64,000 bases of DNA from Bacillus mojavensis RO-H-1 = KCTC 3706 (GCF_000245335.1 NZ_JH600286.1:402210-466209); one strand, 5' to 3'; numbered from the stretch's first letter, positions 46,495-54,040 are shown. The notes: a model not told the origin generated them from the sequence alone. Numbers and translations are program-made.

Positions 46495-47154
46495 ATGAAA
46501 AAGGAAAAAGCAATTGTCGTATTTAGCGGCGGCCAAGACAGTACTACATGTTTACTGTGGGCGTTAAAGGAATTTGAAGAAGTTGAAACTGTAACTTTTC
46601 ATTATAATCAGCGTCACTCGCAGGAAGTTGAAGTGGCGAAGGGGATTGCGGATAAGCTTGGCGTGAAAAATCATTTGCTCGATATGTCACTTTTGAATCA
46701 GCTTGCGCCTAATGCTCTGACGAGAAATGATATAGAAATTGAAGCAAAAGACGGCGAGCTGCCGTCAACATTTGTTCCAGGCCGTAACTTAGTATTCTTA
46801 TCTTTTGCGTCTATCCTGGCGTATCAAATTGGCGCCCGTCATATTATCACGGGCGTTTGCGAAACGGATTTCAGCGGCTATCCTGACTGCCGTGATGAAT
46901 TCGTTAAATCTTGCAATGTGACGGTGAACCTGGCCATGGAGAAGCCATTTGTGATTCATACACCGCTCATGTGGCTGAATAAGGCGGAAACGTGGAAACT
47001 TGCTGACGAACTGGGCGCGCTTGATTTTGTGAAGAACAACACGCTCACATGCTATAACGGCGTGATCGCAGACGGATGCGGCGAATGTCCGGCATGTCAC
47101 CTTCGCTCCAGAGGCTATGATGAATATATGGCGATGAAAGGAGAGAGGGCATAA
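46495..47154 (+). CDS. queC: 7-cyano-7-deazaguanine synthase QueC
   Basis: QueC converts 7-carboxy-7-deazaguanine to preQ0 with ATP and ammonia. The 219-aa protein has the PP-loop [24 protein letters not shown], and four zinc Cys (C-N-V, and C-G-E-C-P-A-C near the end). ATG 46495 follows GAAGGAGAGG. First gene of queCDEF, directly under the preQ1 riboswitch. Confidence 0.97.
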   Translation: MKKEKAIVVFSGGQDSTTCLLWALKEFEEVETVTFHYNQRHSQEVEVAKGIADKLGVKNHLLDMSLLNQLAPNALTRNDIEIEAKDGELPSTFVPGRNLVFLSFASILAYQIGARHIITGVCETDFSGYPDCRDEFVKSCNVTVNLAMEKPFVIHTPLMWLNKAETWKLADELGALDFVKNNTLTCYNGVIADGCGECPACHLRSRGYDEYMAMKGERA

Positions 47155-47155
47155 A

Positions 47156-47596
47156 TTGTTATCTCAAATCTATCCACAGGTCCAGCATCCATATTCATTT
47201 GAATTGAATAAGGACATGCAAATTTCTGCCGCTCATTTTATTCCGCGTGAAAGTGCGGGAGCGTGCAGCAGGGTGCACGGGCATACGTATACCGTAAATA
47301 TTACCGTTGCCGGTGATGAGCTTGACGATTCCGGCTTTCTCGTGAATTTCAGTGTGCTCAAAAAACTGGTTCACGGCTCCTATGATCATACGCTTTTAAA
47401 TGATCATGAAGAATTTTCTAGGGACGACCGGTATTCGCTGCCGACAACTGAAGTCGTGGCAAAAACGATCTATGACAAAGTGCAGGCTTATTTAAACACA
47501 CTGGAGAATAAACCAAGCTGTGTGCAGGTGTTTGTCCGTGAAACACCAACCAGTTATTGTGTTTACCGTCCGAAAAAGGGTGGTTTGAATGGCTAA
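47156..47596 (+). CDS. queD: 6-carboxytetrahydropterin synthase QueD
   Basis: QueD converts 7,8-dihydroneopterin triphosphate to 6-carboxy-tetrahydropterin, the first committed step to queuosine. The 146-aa PTPS-fold protein has zinc His in I-S-A-A-H-F and V-H-G-H-T-Y-T-V, and catalytic Cys in A-G-A-C-S-R-V-H. TTG at 47156 is the start, 2 bases after the queC stop with AAAGGAGAG upstream. Its 3' end overlaps queE by 8 bases, so translation is coupled. Confidence 0.96.
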   Translation: MLSQIYPQVQHPYSFELNKDMQISAAHFIPRESAGACSRVHGHTYTVNITVAGDELDDSGFLVNFSVLKKLVHGSYDHTLLNDHEEFSRDDRYSLPTTEVVAKTIYDKVQAYLNTLENKPSCVQVFVRETPTSYCVYRPKKGGLNG

Positions 47597-48320
47597 AGGA
47601 ATTCCTGTATTAGAAATTTTCGGCCCGACGATTCAAGGGGAGGGCATGGTGATCGGACAGAAGACAATGTTTGTCCGTACAGCTGGCTGTGATTATTCCT
47701 GCAGCTGGTGTGACTCCGCCTTCACTTGGGACGGGTCTGCTAAAAAAGATATTCGCTGGATGACAGCCGAGGAGATTTTTTCAGAGCTTAAGGAGATTGG
47801 GGGAGACGCGTTTTCTCACGTAACCATCTCCGGCGGAAACCCGGCGCTGTTAAAACAGCTAGATGCTTTGATAGAGCTGCTGAAGGAAAACAATATCCGT
47901 GCAGCTCTCGAAACACAGGGGACAGTCTATCAGGATTGGTTTACACTGATCGATGATCTGACGATTTCACCTAAACCGCCAAGTTCGAAAATGGTGACGA
48001 ACTTTAATAAGCTGGATCACATTTTGACATCACTGAAAGAGAATAACAGACAGCATGCTGTCAGCTTGAAGGTTGTCATTTTTAATGATGAAGATCTCGA
48101 GTTTGCCAAAACTGTACACAAACGCTACCCGGGAATACCGTTTTATCTGCAAGTCGGGAACGATGATGTGCATACGGCAGATGACAAATCACTCATTGCA
48201 CATTTACTTGGAAAATATGAAGCGCTTGTTGATCAGGTCGCTGCCGATGCGGAGCTGAATCTCGTCAGAGTACTTCCGCAGCTGCATACCCTGTTATGGG
48301 GCAACAAAAGAGGAGTTTAA
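47589..48320 (+). CDS. queE: 7-carboxy-7-deazaguanine synthase QueE (radical SAM)
   Basis: This radical-SAM enzyme contracts the pterin ring to 7-carboxy-7-deazaguanine. The 243-aa product has the cluster motif [17 protein letters not shown] near the start and I-S-G-G-N-P-A as the SAM glycine stretch. ATG 47589 lies inside queD. The frame is complete and the gene is third in the queCDEF operon. Confidence 0.96.
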   Translation: MAKGIPVLEIFGPTIQGEGMVIGQKTMFVRTAGCDYSCSWCDSAFTWDGSAKKDIRWMTAEEIFSELKEIGGDAFSHVTISGGNPALLKQLDALIELLKENNIRAALETQGTVYQDWFTLIDDLTISPKPPSSKMVTNFNKLDHILTSLKENNRQHAVSLKVVIFNDEDLEFAKTVHKRYPGIPFYLQVGNDDVHTADDKSLIAHLLGKYEALVDQVAADAELNLVRVLPQLHTLLWGNKRGV

Positions 48321-48337
48321 TAGGAAGGAAGATAAAT

Positions 48338-48835
48338 ATGACGACAAGAAAAGAATCCGAATTAGAAGGTGTAACACTGCTTGGCAACCAAGGAACAAAT
48401 TATTTGTTTGAATATGCGCCAGACGTGCTGGAATCCTTTCCAAATAAACATGTAAACCGTGATTATTTTGTAAAATTCAACTGCCCTGAATTCACATCCT
48501 TATGCCCGAAAACAGGACAGCCTGACTTTGCAACAATTTACATCAGCTATATTCCTGATGAAAAAATGGTGGAGAGCAAATCACTAAAGCTGTACCTGTT
48601 CAGCTTCAGAAACCATGGAGACTTCCATGAAGATTGCATGAACATCATCATGAATGACTTGATTGAATTAATGGACCCGCGCTACATTGAAGTATGGGGC
48701 AAATTCACGCCAAGAGGCGGAATTTCCATTGATCCGTACACAAACTACGGAAAGCCTGGCACGAAGTATGAGAAAATGGCCGAGTACCGCATGATGAATC
48801 ATGACTTGTATCCGGAGACGATTGATAATCGTTAA
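48338..48835 (+). CDS. queF: NADPH-dependent preQ0 reductase QueF
   Basis: QueF reduces the nitrile of preQ0 to preQ1, the only known biological nitrile reduction of this kind. The 165-aa tunnel-fold protein has the active Cys in [16 protein letters not shown] and the QueF motif [16 protein letters not shown] chose ATG 48338 after GGAAGGAAG; the earlier frame from 48296 overlaps queE. Last gene of the operon; the accessory region starts here. Confidence 0.97.
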   Translation: MTTRKESELEGVTLLGNQGTNYLFEYAPDVLESFPNKHVNRDYFVKFNCPEFTSLCPKTGQPDFATIYISYIPDEKMVESKSLKLYLFSFRNHGDFHEDCMNIIMNDLIELMDPRYIEVWGKFTPRGGISIDPYTNYGKPGTKYEKMAEYRMMNHDLYPETIDNR

Positions 48836-49274
48836 TTTTTCCGTTGTGTGATGCGCAGTGTTCAACGAAGTGAGGTCACAGTAAAATACGAACATTTAGC
48901 GTCAGTTTTAGGCGGAAATGTGACCATACCGTGACCGAAAATATATAAATGTGTGACTACGATCCTCGCTTTTTGGCGGGGATTTTTTATTTGATTCGAT
49001 TTAGTTTTCAACATAATTATATGAGGTGATTTTTAATTATTGTGTAGGTCAGAATCGATATTTACCGAACAATTTGATTCGATAGCGCCTCGGTAGCGTC
49101 TTCGTGCGTTAGTTCGTCGTGTTGTTAGTGAATAATTTCGTTCACTGTTTTATGTTCGTTTTTTAGATATAAAAAGAAATTTTTATTTAGTTATATCAAT
49201 GAAATTTTCGTAACTTTGTTAAAAGTGATGTTTGACTGCTTATCCTTTCTCATGAAAGGAGGCTTTTAAAGTGA
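48836..49274. other. Gene-free left part of the accessory island
   Basis: I see no convincing gene here. A 27-codon frame (48851-48934) reads V-Q-R-S-E-V-T-V-K-Y-E-H-L-A-S-V-L-G-G-N-V and could be the tail of a lost gene, but that is too short to call. Four GTGAC-type elements occur between 48873 and 48957. The rest (48990-49260) is AT-rich. Confidence 0.4.
48962..48990 (+). terminator. Terminator downstream of queCDEF
   Basis: ATCCTCGC / GCGGGGAT stem (one G-T pair) followed by TTTTTTAT. It is about 125 bases after the queF stop and probably ends this operon. Confidence 0.75.
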
Positions 49275-49412
49275 AAAAAGTATGAATTGAAGAATATTAA
49301 TCCACATGCTTTGCGAACCAAATCATTACTTGCTAAAGGCGCTAGATTAACAGATATATCAAAAGCACTAGGTCATAGCGATTTTTCCGTAACAAACACA
49401 GTATTTGTCTAG
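49275..49412 (+). pseudogene. Tyrosine-recombinase (phage/ICE-type integrase) C-terminal remnant
   Basis: The frame encodes K-N-I-N-P-H-A-L-R-T-K-S-L-L-A-K-G-A-R-L-T-D-I-S-K-A-L-G-H-S-D-F-S-V-T-N-T and then stops. H-x-L-R and L-G-H-S are conserved patch III and box II elements of tyrosine recombinases, with the usual A-G-V/L-x-D-x-S/V-x-x-L-G-H spacing. The catalytic Tyr that should follow (T-x-x-Y-x-H) is missing: the frame ends F-V-stop. The upstream half is absent; AAAGGAGG followed by GTG-AAA-AAA-GTA-TGA lies just before it. It is a decayed scar suggesting that the island came in on a mobile element. Confidence 0.7.
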
Positions 49413-49458
49413 ATAATCGCGGAAAATCTTCGGGAATTTTTGTGAAAAAGACGCCAAT

Positions 49459-49680
49459 TTATTCAGCGTCCTCTTCCGTTTCTTTTACTTCGAATAATTC
49501 TTCGTATTTGGCTCCGGTTGCTTTCATTATCGATGCGACATGCCAGTCGTAGTGTCTTTCGGAATTATCGAACCGAGATATAGACGCCTGTGGGACACCG
49601 GATCTTCGTGATAATTCGGATTGAGACCAGTCTAGCTGCGAAAGAACCGCGCCAAGACGAGGCTTTACCGTAAGTTTCAT
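49459..49680 (-). CDS. Small XRE/Cro-CI-family helix-turn-helix regulator (copy 1)
   Basis: The 73-aa protein is one HTH domain: R-L-G-A-V-L-S-Q-L-D-W-S-Q-S-E-L-S-R-R-S-G-V-P-Q-A-S-I-S-R-F-D, with the recognition helix Q-A-S-I-S-R-F. The C-terminal half (H-Y-D-W-H-V-A-S-I-M-K-A-T-G-A-K-Y-E-E-L-F-E-V) is the dimer part. It ends with an acidic tail. I chose ATG 49680, seven bases after GGAGGT, over the GTG at 49689 that lies in the ribosome site. A close paralogue is encoded 490 bases away with the same start layout, so duplication or paired arrival is likely. Its targets may be the repeats between the two genes. Confidence 0.8.
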   Translation of the reverse strand: MKLTVKPRLGAVLSQLDWSQSELSRRSGVPQASISRFDNSERHYDWHVASIMKATGAKYEELFEVKETEEDAE

Positions 49681-49774
49681 TTCGATCACCTCCGTTAATT
49701 ATAACGGAAAAACTATGTGGAATGTCAGCCTTCGCCTCTTCACGCGCGACCATCCAAACGCTATACAAAAATTT

Positions 49775-49801
49775 ACGTAAAGCAACGTAAAAGTAACGTA
49801 A
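49775..49801 (+). repeat. Triple direct repeat ACGTAA at 10- and 11-base spacing
   Basis: ACGTAA occurs at 49775-49780, 49785-49790 and 49796-49801. The spacing equals one helical turn, so a protein could bind the same face of the DNA. It lies upstream of the copy-1 HTH gene. Confidence 0.7.
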
Positions 49802-49944
49802 GCCTAAGGGAATCGCGCCTTTGTACCTGCGGATGTAAAGTCGGATTTTATGCAATATTTTAGCGTGATAAAGCGTGGTGAATTGTCATAAACCGCGGTA
49901 TATCAACGATGTATAAAATTGTACATAATCAAGAAAATATGGGG

Positions 49945-49984
49945 GTTTACAAACGTATTAATATAACCTGGTAATTATGTAAAC
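49945..49984. repeat. Spaced inverted repeat GTTTACA ... TGTAAAC
   Basis: Perfect 7-bp arms at 49945-49951 and 49978-49984; centres are 33 bp apart, about three turns. It is a candidate operator or recombinase-binding site between the HTH genes. Confidence 0.6.
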
Positions 49985-50172
49985 TAATTTCGAATATATC
50001 ATACAGCGATATACAAATGAGCAGAATCGTTAGATGGAGCTAAACCGGTATAAATATAGCCGTAAGAAAAATGAAAAGGGGTGGGGGAGGTCAGAGCCAG
50101 AATCGGCGTTCCTGGCGGATTTTCAACACGCACATCAAAAAATCACTTTAACTTATGAAAAAAGACGCCAAT

Positions 50173-50385
50173 CTATTCAGCGTCTTCCTTTATTTCGAAT
50201 AGTTCCTCGACTTTCACGCCGAGCGCCTTCGCAATTGAAAAAACGTGCCAATCTTCGTGGCGATTGTTCTTATCGAATCGCGAAATAGATCCTTGTGGAA
50301 CGCCCGATGCTTCCGATAGTCTTACCTGCGTCCACCCTTTCGCCTTCATAACGGCATGTAGGCGTGGTGTTGCGTTTAGTTTCAT
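50173..50385 (-). CDS. Small XRE/Cro-CI-family helix-turn-helix regulator (copy 2)
   Basis: The 70-aa protein (from ATG 50385) is a single HTH: R-L-H-A-V-M-K-A-K-G-W-T-Q-V-R-L-S-E-A-S-G-V-P-Q-G-S-I-S-R-F-D-K, then H-E-D-W-H-V-F-S-I-A-K-A-L-G-V-K-V-E-E-L-F-E-I. It shares S-G-V-P-Q-x-S-I-S-R-F-D and W-H-V with copy 1; roughly half of the residues agree by eye. The GAGGTGATGGAA ribosome region before ATG has the same design as copy 1. It is on the same strand, next to the lipase module; the module's control by this protein is a reasonable guess. No terminator is evident. Confidence 0.8.
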   Translation of the reverse strand: MKLNATPRLHAVMKAKGWTQVRLSEASGVPQGSISRFDKNNRHEDWHVFSIAKALGVKVEELFEIKEDAE

Positions 50386-50471
50386 TTCCATCACCTCTAC
50401 GAGTGAATTTGTGTATAATCAACTGCTGGTTATCATTTTTATAGAATTAGATTGATAATTAAAGTGGCTTT

Positions 50472-50783
50472 TTATCTCGTTTTAAAGCTATTAACGAATG
50501 TTTCTCCGTCGTTCTCCACGTTAACAATAAGCTGGGCACTTTCACTGATACGCTGAGCAAGTGCCTTTTGCGCTCTTCCCTCGAAGCTGTATAAAAGGGC
50601 TGAATAAACATCGTTTAATTCTTCCTGCAGCGAATTCATTTCGAACTTTGGTTTAAGGTTTTTTCGAACCGTCTCTAGCTTAGTATTTGCAATTTGCGTC
50701 ATACCTGCTTTTAGCATTTGGCGCTGCAGTTGTTTTCGCATTGGATCATCTTTATGTTCTAAAAGGTTATCTAACGTTGGCAT
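50472..50783 (-). CDS. 103-aa helical protein, likely partner of the lipase effector
   Basis: The gene begins 13 bases after the lipase stop, with TAGGAGTGA as ribosome site; the two are one operon. The protein (M-P-T-L-D-N-L-L-E-H-K-D-D-P-M-R-K-Q...) is predicted almost entirely helical and lacks a signal peptide or Cys. In the middle a turn S-F-E-G-R-A-Q-K-A-L recalls the W-x-G hairpin turn of ESX proteins, though with F-E-G. Size and position fit a small targeting partner or chaperone for a type VII effector. I do not recognise a named family; the role is inferred from context. Confidence 0.7.
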   Translation of the reverse strand: MPTLDNLLEHKDDPMRKQLQRQMLKAGMTQIANTKLETVRKNLKPKFEMNSLQEELNDVYSALLYSFEGRAQKALAQRISESAQLIVNVENDGETFVNSFKTR

Positions 50784-50796
50784 TGCTTTGTCACTC

Positions 50797-52230
50797 CTAT
50801 AATCTTAGCCAATTGGCAAGCATTTGATCTTTTTCCTCAAAGTCATCGGCGATTTTATTTAAGAAGCGGCCTATTTCCTCAAGGTCTGTAATCGCTGCCT
50901 GTAGTGAATCTATGAATGTTTGTTCAGCCTGTGTGTCGTAAAATATCGGTCCTTTATCGTAAGATTGGGCTATATCCTCTAACGTATTTGTTACATCCTG
51001 CGAATTAAGCTGATCATAAAAGCCATGCCCAACTTGACCGTAAAATTCGGTTTTTAATTCAGAAATTTTTTCGTCGTGCTCTTGATAGGCATTCTGTGCT
51101 TCTTTTTTCATCGTTCTTAAATCTTCGACCATCGCGTCAACTTTTTCGGCAAGTTTTCTCGCACTTTTGGGAGTTACTTTAATGGCATCCCCGCCACCGA
51201 TCGCACCAGCTGGCAGCATAGCGTTCAAATTTTTATCGTACACAAGCTCATCGCCGTTTACATTCGTGATATTGCCGTTTTCATCAAACGTAAAGTTGGC
51301 TTCATTTAGACCGTGTGTATCAGGATTTCGAAGAATAACAGTATCTATAAAGTAGACGAGGTTCTTTTCAATTTGGTCACCCCATCTTCCACTCAGTCTT
51401 TGTTTGCGATTGATCTGCGAAAGTGCAGGGTTTTTTGTGTAAATTGTGGTCCCGTTGTGGCGGTCATATTCGTTCCAATAACCAGCTCCGACCATATCAT
51501 CCGGGTTAATAATAGATTTCACGTAAGGGTCGTACAAGCCATCGTTTATTTCTTCTTGCTTATTATCAGTATGTAGTTTGACGACAGAAGGGCTGTTAAA
51601 CGCAACCCCATAAATATCATTGTTTACTGCACTGTATTCGGCCTCTGCACCTCCGAGTGAATGACCTGTTGTTGAAACAATCGTCGATGTTCCGTTATAC
51701 TTTCTTTTAACTTCCTTAACGAGCTGATCTGCTTGATCGATTTGAGACGTTTTCGTAATGAGTTTATATTCCCCTGTTGTTAGCAATGCGTCTTGAGAAG
51801 GTGTGCCGTTATATTTTCCAAGTGTTTTAGACGTGTCTTCTGCGTCCTTTTTAACGATATAATGAGCTTCTTTTTTTGGGTCGCTTCCGAAAACAATGTT
51901 GCCTCCGTCAGCTTTTGCACCATCATTCACCGGGTCTTTGCCGAGATCCGTTCCTGCAAAAGATACGACAACATTTTCTGGGTTTTTTGATTTAATCCAT
52001 TTGCCGCTTTTCTTTTCTGCTTGTACTAATACAACCGCATCGAATCCTGTGTCATCGTCTGATTTTATTTGGTCAACATACCAGTAAGTAGGTTTGGAGA
52101 TAGAAGAATTAATACGTATATAATCGTTGTTCTTTAATTTCTTTTTGAGATAATCGTAGTTATAAGCACGCTGACTCATCCTATAGTATGTTTCATCCGT
52201 GAGGCTTGAAGTCCTAATTTTCTTGCTCAA
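50797..52230 (-). CDS. Lipase-family protein with C-terminal WXG/LXG-like helical domain; putative type VII secretion effector
   Basis: The N-terminal ~330 residues form a class-3-lipase-like alpha/beta hydrolase: V-V-S-F-A-G-T-D-L-G strand, nucleophile elbow T-G-H-S-L-G-G-A-E-A, Asp in I-I-N-P-D-D-M-V-G, His in P-D-T-H-G-L-N-E-A-N. The last ~120 residues are long helices (A-R-K-L-A-E-K-V-D-A-M-V-E-D-L-R-T-M ... F-Y-G-Q-V-G-H-G-F-Y-D-Q-L) like LXG/ESX coils. There is no signal peptide. LXG toxins normally carry such helices first; here the order is reversed, as in the staphylococcal lipase toxin TslA. Start: TTG 52230, 9 bases after AGGTG, is preferred; GTG 52242 is possible. Confidence 0.82.
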   Translation of the reverse strand: MSKKIRTSSLTDETYYRMSQRAYNYDYLKKKLKNNDYIRINSSISKPTYWYVDQIKSDDDTGFDAVVLVQAEKKSGKWIKSKNPENVVVSFAGTDLGKDPVNDGAKADGGNIVFGSDPKKEAHYIVKKDAEDTSKTLGKYNGTPSQDALLTTGEYKLITKTSQIDQADQLVKEVKRKYNGTSTIVSTTGHSLGGAEAEYSAVNNDIYGVAFNSPSVVKLHTDNKQEEINDGLYDPYVKSIINPDDMVGAGYWNEYDRHNGTTIYTKNPALSQINRKQRLSGRWGDQIEKNLVYFIDTVILRNPDTHGLNEANFTFDENGNITNVNGDELVYDKNLNAMLPAGAIGGGDAIKVTPKSARKLAEKVDAMVEDLRTMKKEAQNAYQEHDEKISELKTEFYGQVGHGFYDQLNSQDVTNTLEDIAQSYDKGPIFYDTQAEQTFIDSLQAAITDLEEIGRFLNKIADDFEEKDQMLANWLRL

Positions 52231-52285
52231 GATATACAGCACCTTTCATGTCATGTAAAATAATGAAGGGAAAGGATGATCTTTT

Positions 52286-52603
52286 TTGAAAAAATACCTT
52301 ATTATTCTACTATTGTTAATTATAACTGTTGGAGGACTGATTATGAAGCATCAATATGATGTGAAAAAGGAAGAAAATGCTCTTTTTGAAAAAGCTAAAA
52401 GTAAAATGACTGAATACCTTCATAGTGAATACAAGGGTATAGAGAAAATTTCTTATCACGATGATTATTTTATTGATCCAACTGGAGGAATTACGGTTGA
52501 GGGGTATCTTAATGGCGATAAAACTAAAGAGTTTGATGGCCTATATGATCCTGTTAGTGACAAAATAGGAAGCTCCTCTGTAGATGCGGAAGAAAAATCT
52601 TAA
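52286..52603 (+). CDS. DUF1433-like membrane-anchored protein, putative immunity protein
   Basis: The 105-aa product has an N-terminal membrane helix (K-K-Y-L-I-I-L-L-L-L-I-I-T-V-G-G-L-I) and an outside domain with D-P-T-G-G-I-T-V-E-G-Y-L-N-G-D-K-T-K-E-F-D-G-L-Y-D. This matches the core pattern I know from DUF1433, a small cystatin-like family found with lipase toxins in Firmicutes; no lipobox Cys is present. It starts (TTG 52286, AAAGGAT upstream) only 55 bases from the lipase start, divergently. A surface-held inhibitor against an incoming lipase is the natural reading, but it is inference. Confidence 0.75.
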   Translation: MKKYLIILLLLIITVGGLIMKHQYDVKKEENALFEKAKSKMTEYLHSEYKGIEKISYHDDYFIDPTGGITVEGYLNGDKTKEFDGLYDPVSDKIGSSSVDAEEKS

Positions 52604-52628
52604 GACGCCTAGATGGCGTCTTATCTTG
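52602..52628 (+). terminator. Terminator of the DUF1433-like gene
   Basis: AAGACGCC / GGCGTCTT stem with a 5-base loop, followed by ATCTTG. The T run is weak. Confidence 0.7.
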
Positions 52629-52891
52629 TATGACTTCGTATATTTCCACGGATATCGTGGACCATTTTTCAAGTCCGCGAGCTACATGTTTACCTTAGCC
52701 TGTTATTGTTACGTATGCCTCGTATGTATTATTGGAGTAGAATACTCTAACAGATAAATCCCTTTCTCTAAAGAGCAGCCAATCCTGCTTTTCTCCTTCT
52801 CCTTTGATTAAACATATTAAATTGATTTATTCATTACATAAAATGCAATTTAGTAATTAATAAAAGAACCCGACCCGTATGAAATTGACAA

Positions 52892-53056
52892 ATGTATATT
52901 AAGTTCGTACAAATATCTGTAGGTGTACGCTATAAAGTTGAACTTATAGTTTTTACGCGAAAAGATATGACGGTACAGAGGGCGGCATTATCGGCTTATG
53001 AATCACAGCTTCCACCAATCAACATTGCAAATCCTCCGTGTTCTAGAATTGAATAA
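52892..53056 (+). pseudogene. Possible gene remnant, 54 codons
   Basis: An ATG frame without a ribosome site reads M-Y-I-K-F-V-Q-I-S-V-G-V-R-Y-K-V-E-L-I-V ... R-A-A-L-S-A-Y-E-S-Q-L-P-P-I-N and ends at TAA. The A-L-x-A-Y-x-S-Q-L ending is reminiscent of some deacetylase C-termini, but the match is too short to claim. It may be a scrap of the genes that stand here in other strains. Confidence 0.3.
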
Positions 53057-53066
53057 TACAAAAAAA

Positions 53067-53140
53067 GACGAGTGAATCCGGGGGAATGCCACTCGTCACC
53101 TTCTAATGAAAGACGGGATGCTGGATGGCAGCTCGTCTGT
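53067..53140 (+). terminator. Two GACGAG-type hairpins upstream of ykvR
   Basis: GACGAGTG / CCACTCGTC (53067-53097) and AGACG..TGC / GCA..CGTCT (53111-53138) followed by GTTTTATT. The second is terminator-like. The two share GACG/CGTC bases. Confidence 0.5.
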
Positions 53141-53278
53141 TTTATTATAAAATACCGAACGTATGTTTGTAAAGTCGTCTTTTTTAAAGAAATGGTAAAA
53201 ATAATGCTCAGAACAGATTCATTGTAAACGTTAGCTGCGTTATGTTAAGATGCATGAACTGATAAGGAGTGATACAAA

Positions 53279-53569
53279 GTGAAAACATTGCGTTTAAACG
53301 ATGTCACGTTAAAAATGTCAACATATCAAGAAGAGAGCGAGCCGAAGCGGAAAATTGCCTTTACCTTACACGTTACCAGTGAGGCTTATCATGATATCGC
53401 TGTGCTGTTATATGAAAAGACATTTAACGTCGAAGTTCCGGAAAGAGATCTTGCCTTCCGCGGTGAAATCACAAATTATTCAACGTCATTGACCAACCTG
53501 TACGAAGCGGGAGCCGTGAGTGAATTTTATATTGAAATAACGGAAACAGACGCGAACGCCGATTTATAA
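53279..53569 (+). CDS. ykvR: DUF3219 protein YkvR
   Basis: The 96-aa soluble protein is predicted mainly beta: L-R-L-N-D-V-T-L-K-M-S, R-K-I-A-F-T-L-H-V-T-S, A-V-L-L-Y-E-K-T-F-N-V-E-V-P, and an acidic tail I-E-I-T-E-T-D-A-N-A-D-L. GTG 53279 lies 8 bases after AAGGAGTG. It is the first conserved gene to the right of the accessory island and keeps the 168 order. Members of DUF3219 have no assigned function. Confidence 0.9.
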   Translation: MKTLRLNDVTLKMSTYQEESEPKRKIAFTLHVTSEAYHDIAVLLYEKTFNVEVPERDLAFRGEITNYSTSLTNLYEAGAVSEFYIEITETDANADL

Positions 53570-53586
53570 TTGGTGTTTTTTTGATG

Positions 53587-53613
53587 AAAAAAGCTGCCGG
53601 CCGGCAGCTTTTG
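53587..53613. terminator. Terminator of ykvR
   Basis: AAAAGCTGCCGG / CCGGCAGCTTTT, a perfect palindrome. Confidence 0.85.
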
Positions 53614-53690
53614 AGAAAGCTAATTTGATATGTAAGGTGTTTAATTGTTTGTCTAGCAGTTTTTGCAAATGCGTGTGGATGAAGGAGGAT

Positions 53691-53876
53691 TTAATAGGAG
53701 TCTCTGATGATCTTGTAATTTTTATGATTTACAACGGTCAGTGAATCTAGCTCAAGATCCCGATAGTTATCCATAATGGTAACATCTACGATTACAGAAT
53801 TCTCATTAACTTTTTCAACAACACCGGTTAACCCGTTTTTAAATTCAATGACGTTTCCGACCTTAGCGATTTTCAC
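53691..53876 (-). CDS. ykvS: DUF2187 (KOW-like) protein YkvS
   Basis: The 61-aa protein is a small beta barrel of KOW/SH3 type: I-A-K-V-G-N-V-I-E-F-K-N-G-L-T-G-V-V-E-K-V-N-E-N-S-V-I-V-D-V. It resembles the DUF2187 family; function unknown, possibly RNA or ribosome binding. ATG 53876 has AAAGGAGAGG upstream. A lone gene between ykvR and a small gene on the other strand. Confidence 0.88.
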   Translation of the reverse strand: MKIAKVGNVIEFKNGLTGVVEKVNENSVIVDVTIMDNYRDLELDSLTVVNHKNYKIIRDSY

Positions 53877-54040
53877 AAGCTTCCTCTCCTTTAAACATAA
53901 TAATTCCTTTTGAAAGTATTAAACAGTATTTTCATTAAGAAGTAAAGCGATAAGGAGTTTTATCGTCCTAAGGAATTGTCCTGGCGCAGGAAAAATGATA
54001 TATTGATTTTCGTTCAAAGATTGAAAAGGGGGAGTTTTGA

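Larger units (their letters stand above)
49690..50172. other. Gene-free space between the two HTH genes, rich in operator-like repeats
   Basis: No gene is supported in this segment. It holds three ACGTAA repeats, a 7-bp inverted repeat and AT-rich promoter-like stretches, all described separately. The plus-strand frame from 50034 overlaps the second HTH gene and has no convincing ribosome site or family, so I do not call it. Confidence 0.45.
52629..53278. other. Gene-poor right part of the accessory island
   Basis: There is a 54-codon frame at 52892-53056 (listed separately) and two hairpins. Nothing else coding is supported between the putative immunity gene and ykvR. Confidence 0.5.

Noticed and set aside
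48851..48934. 27-codon frame after queF that could be an integrase tail (Y-E-H-L-A-S-V-L-G-G)
   Set aside because: Too short for a family call and no catalytic residue is present; mentioned only in the region note.
50034..50288. 84-codon plus-strand frame in the island
   Set aside because: It runs into the antisense of the second HTH gene; no RBS of normal spacing and low-complexity composition.
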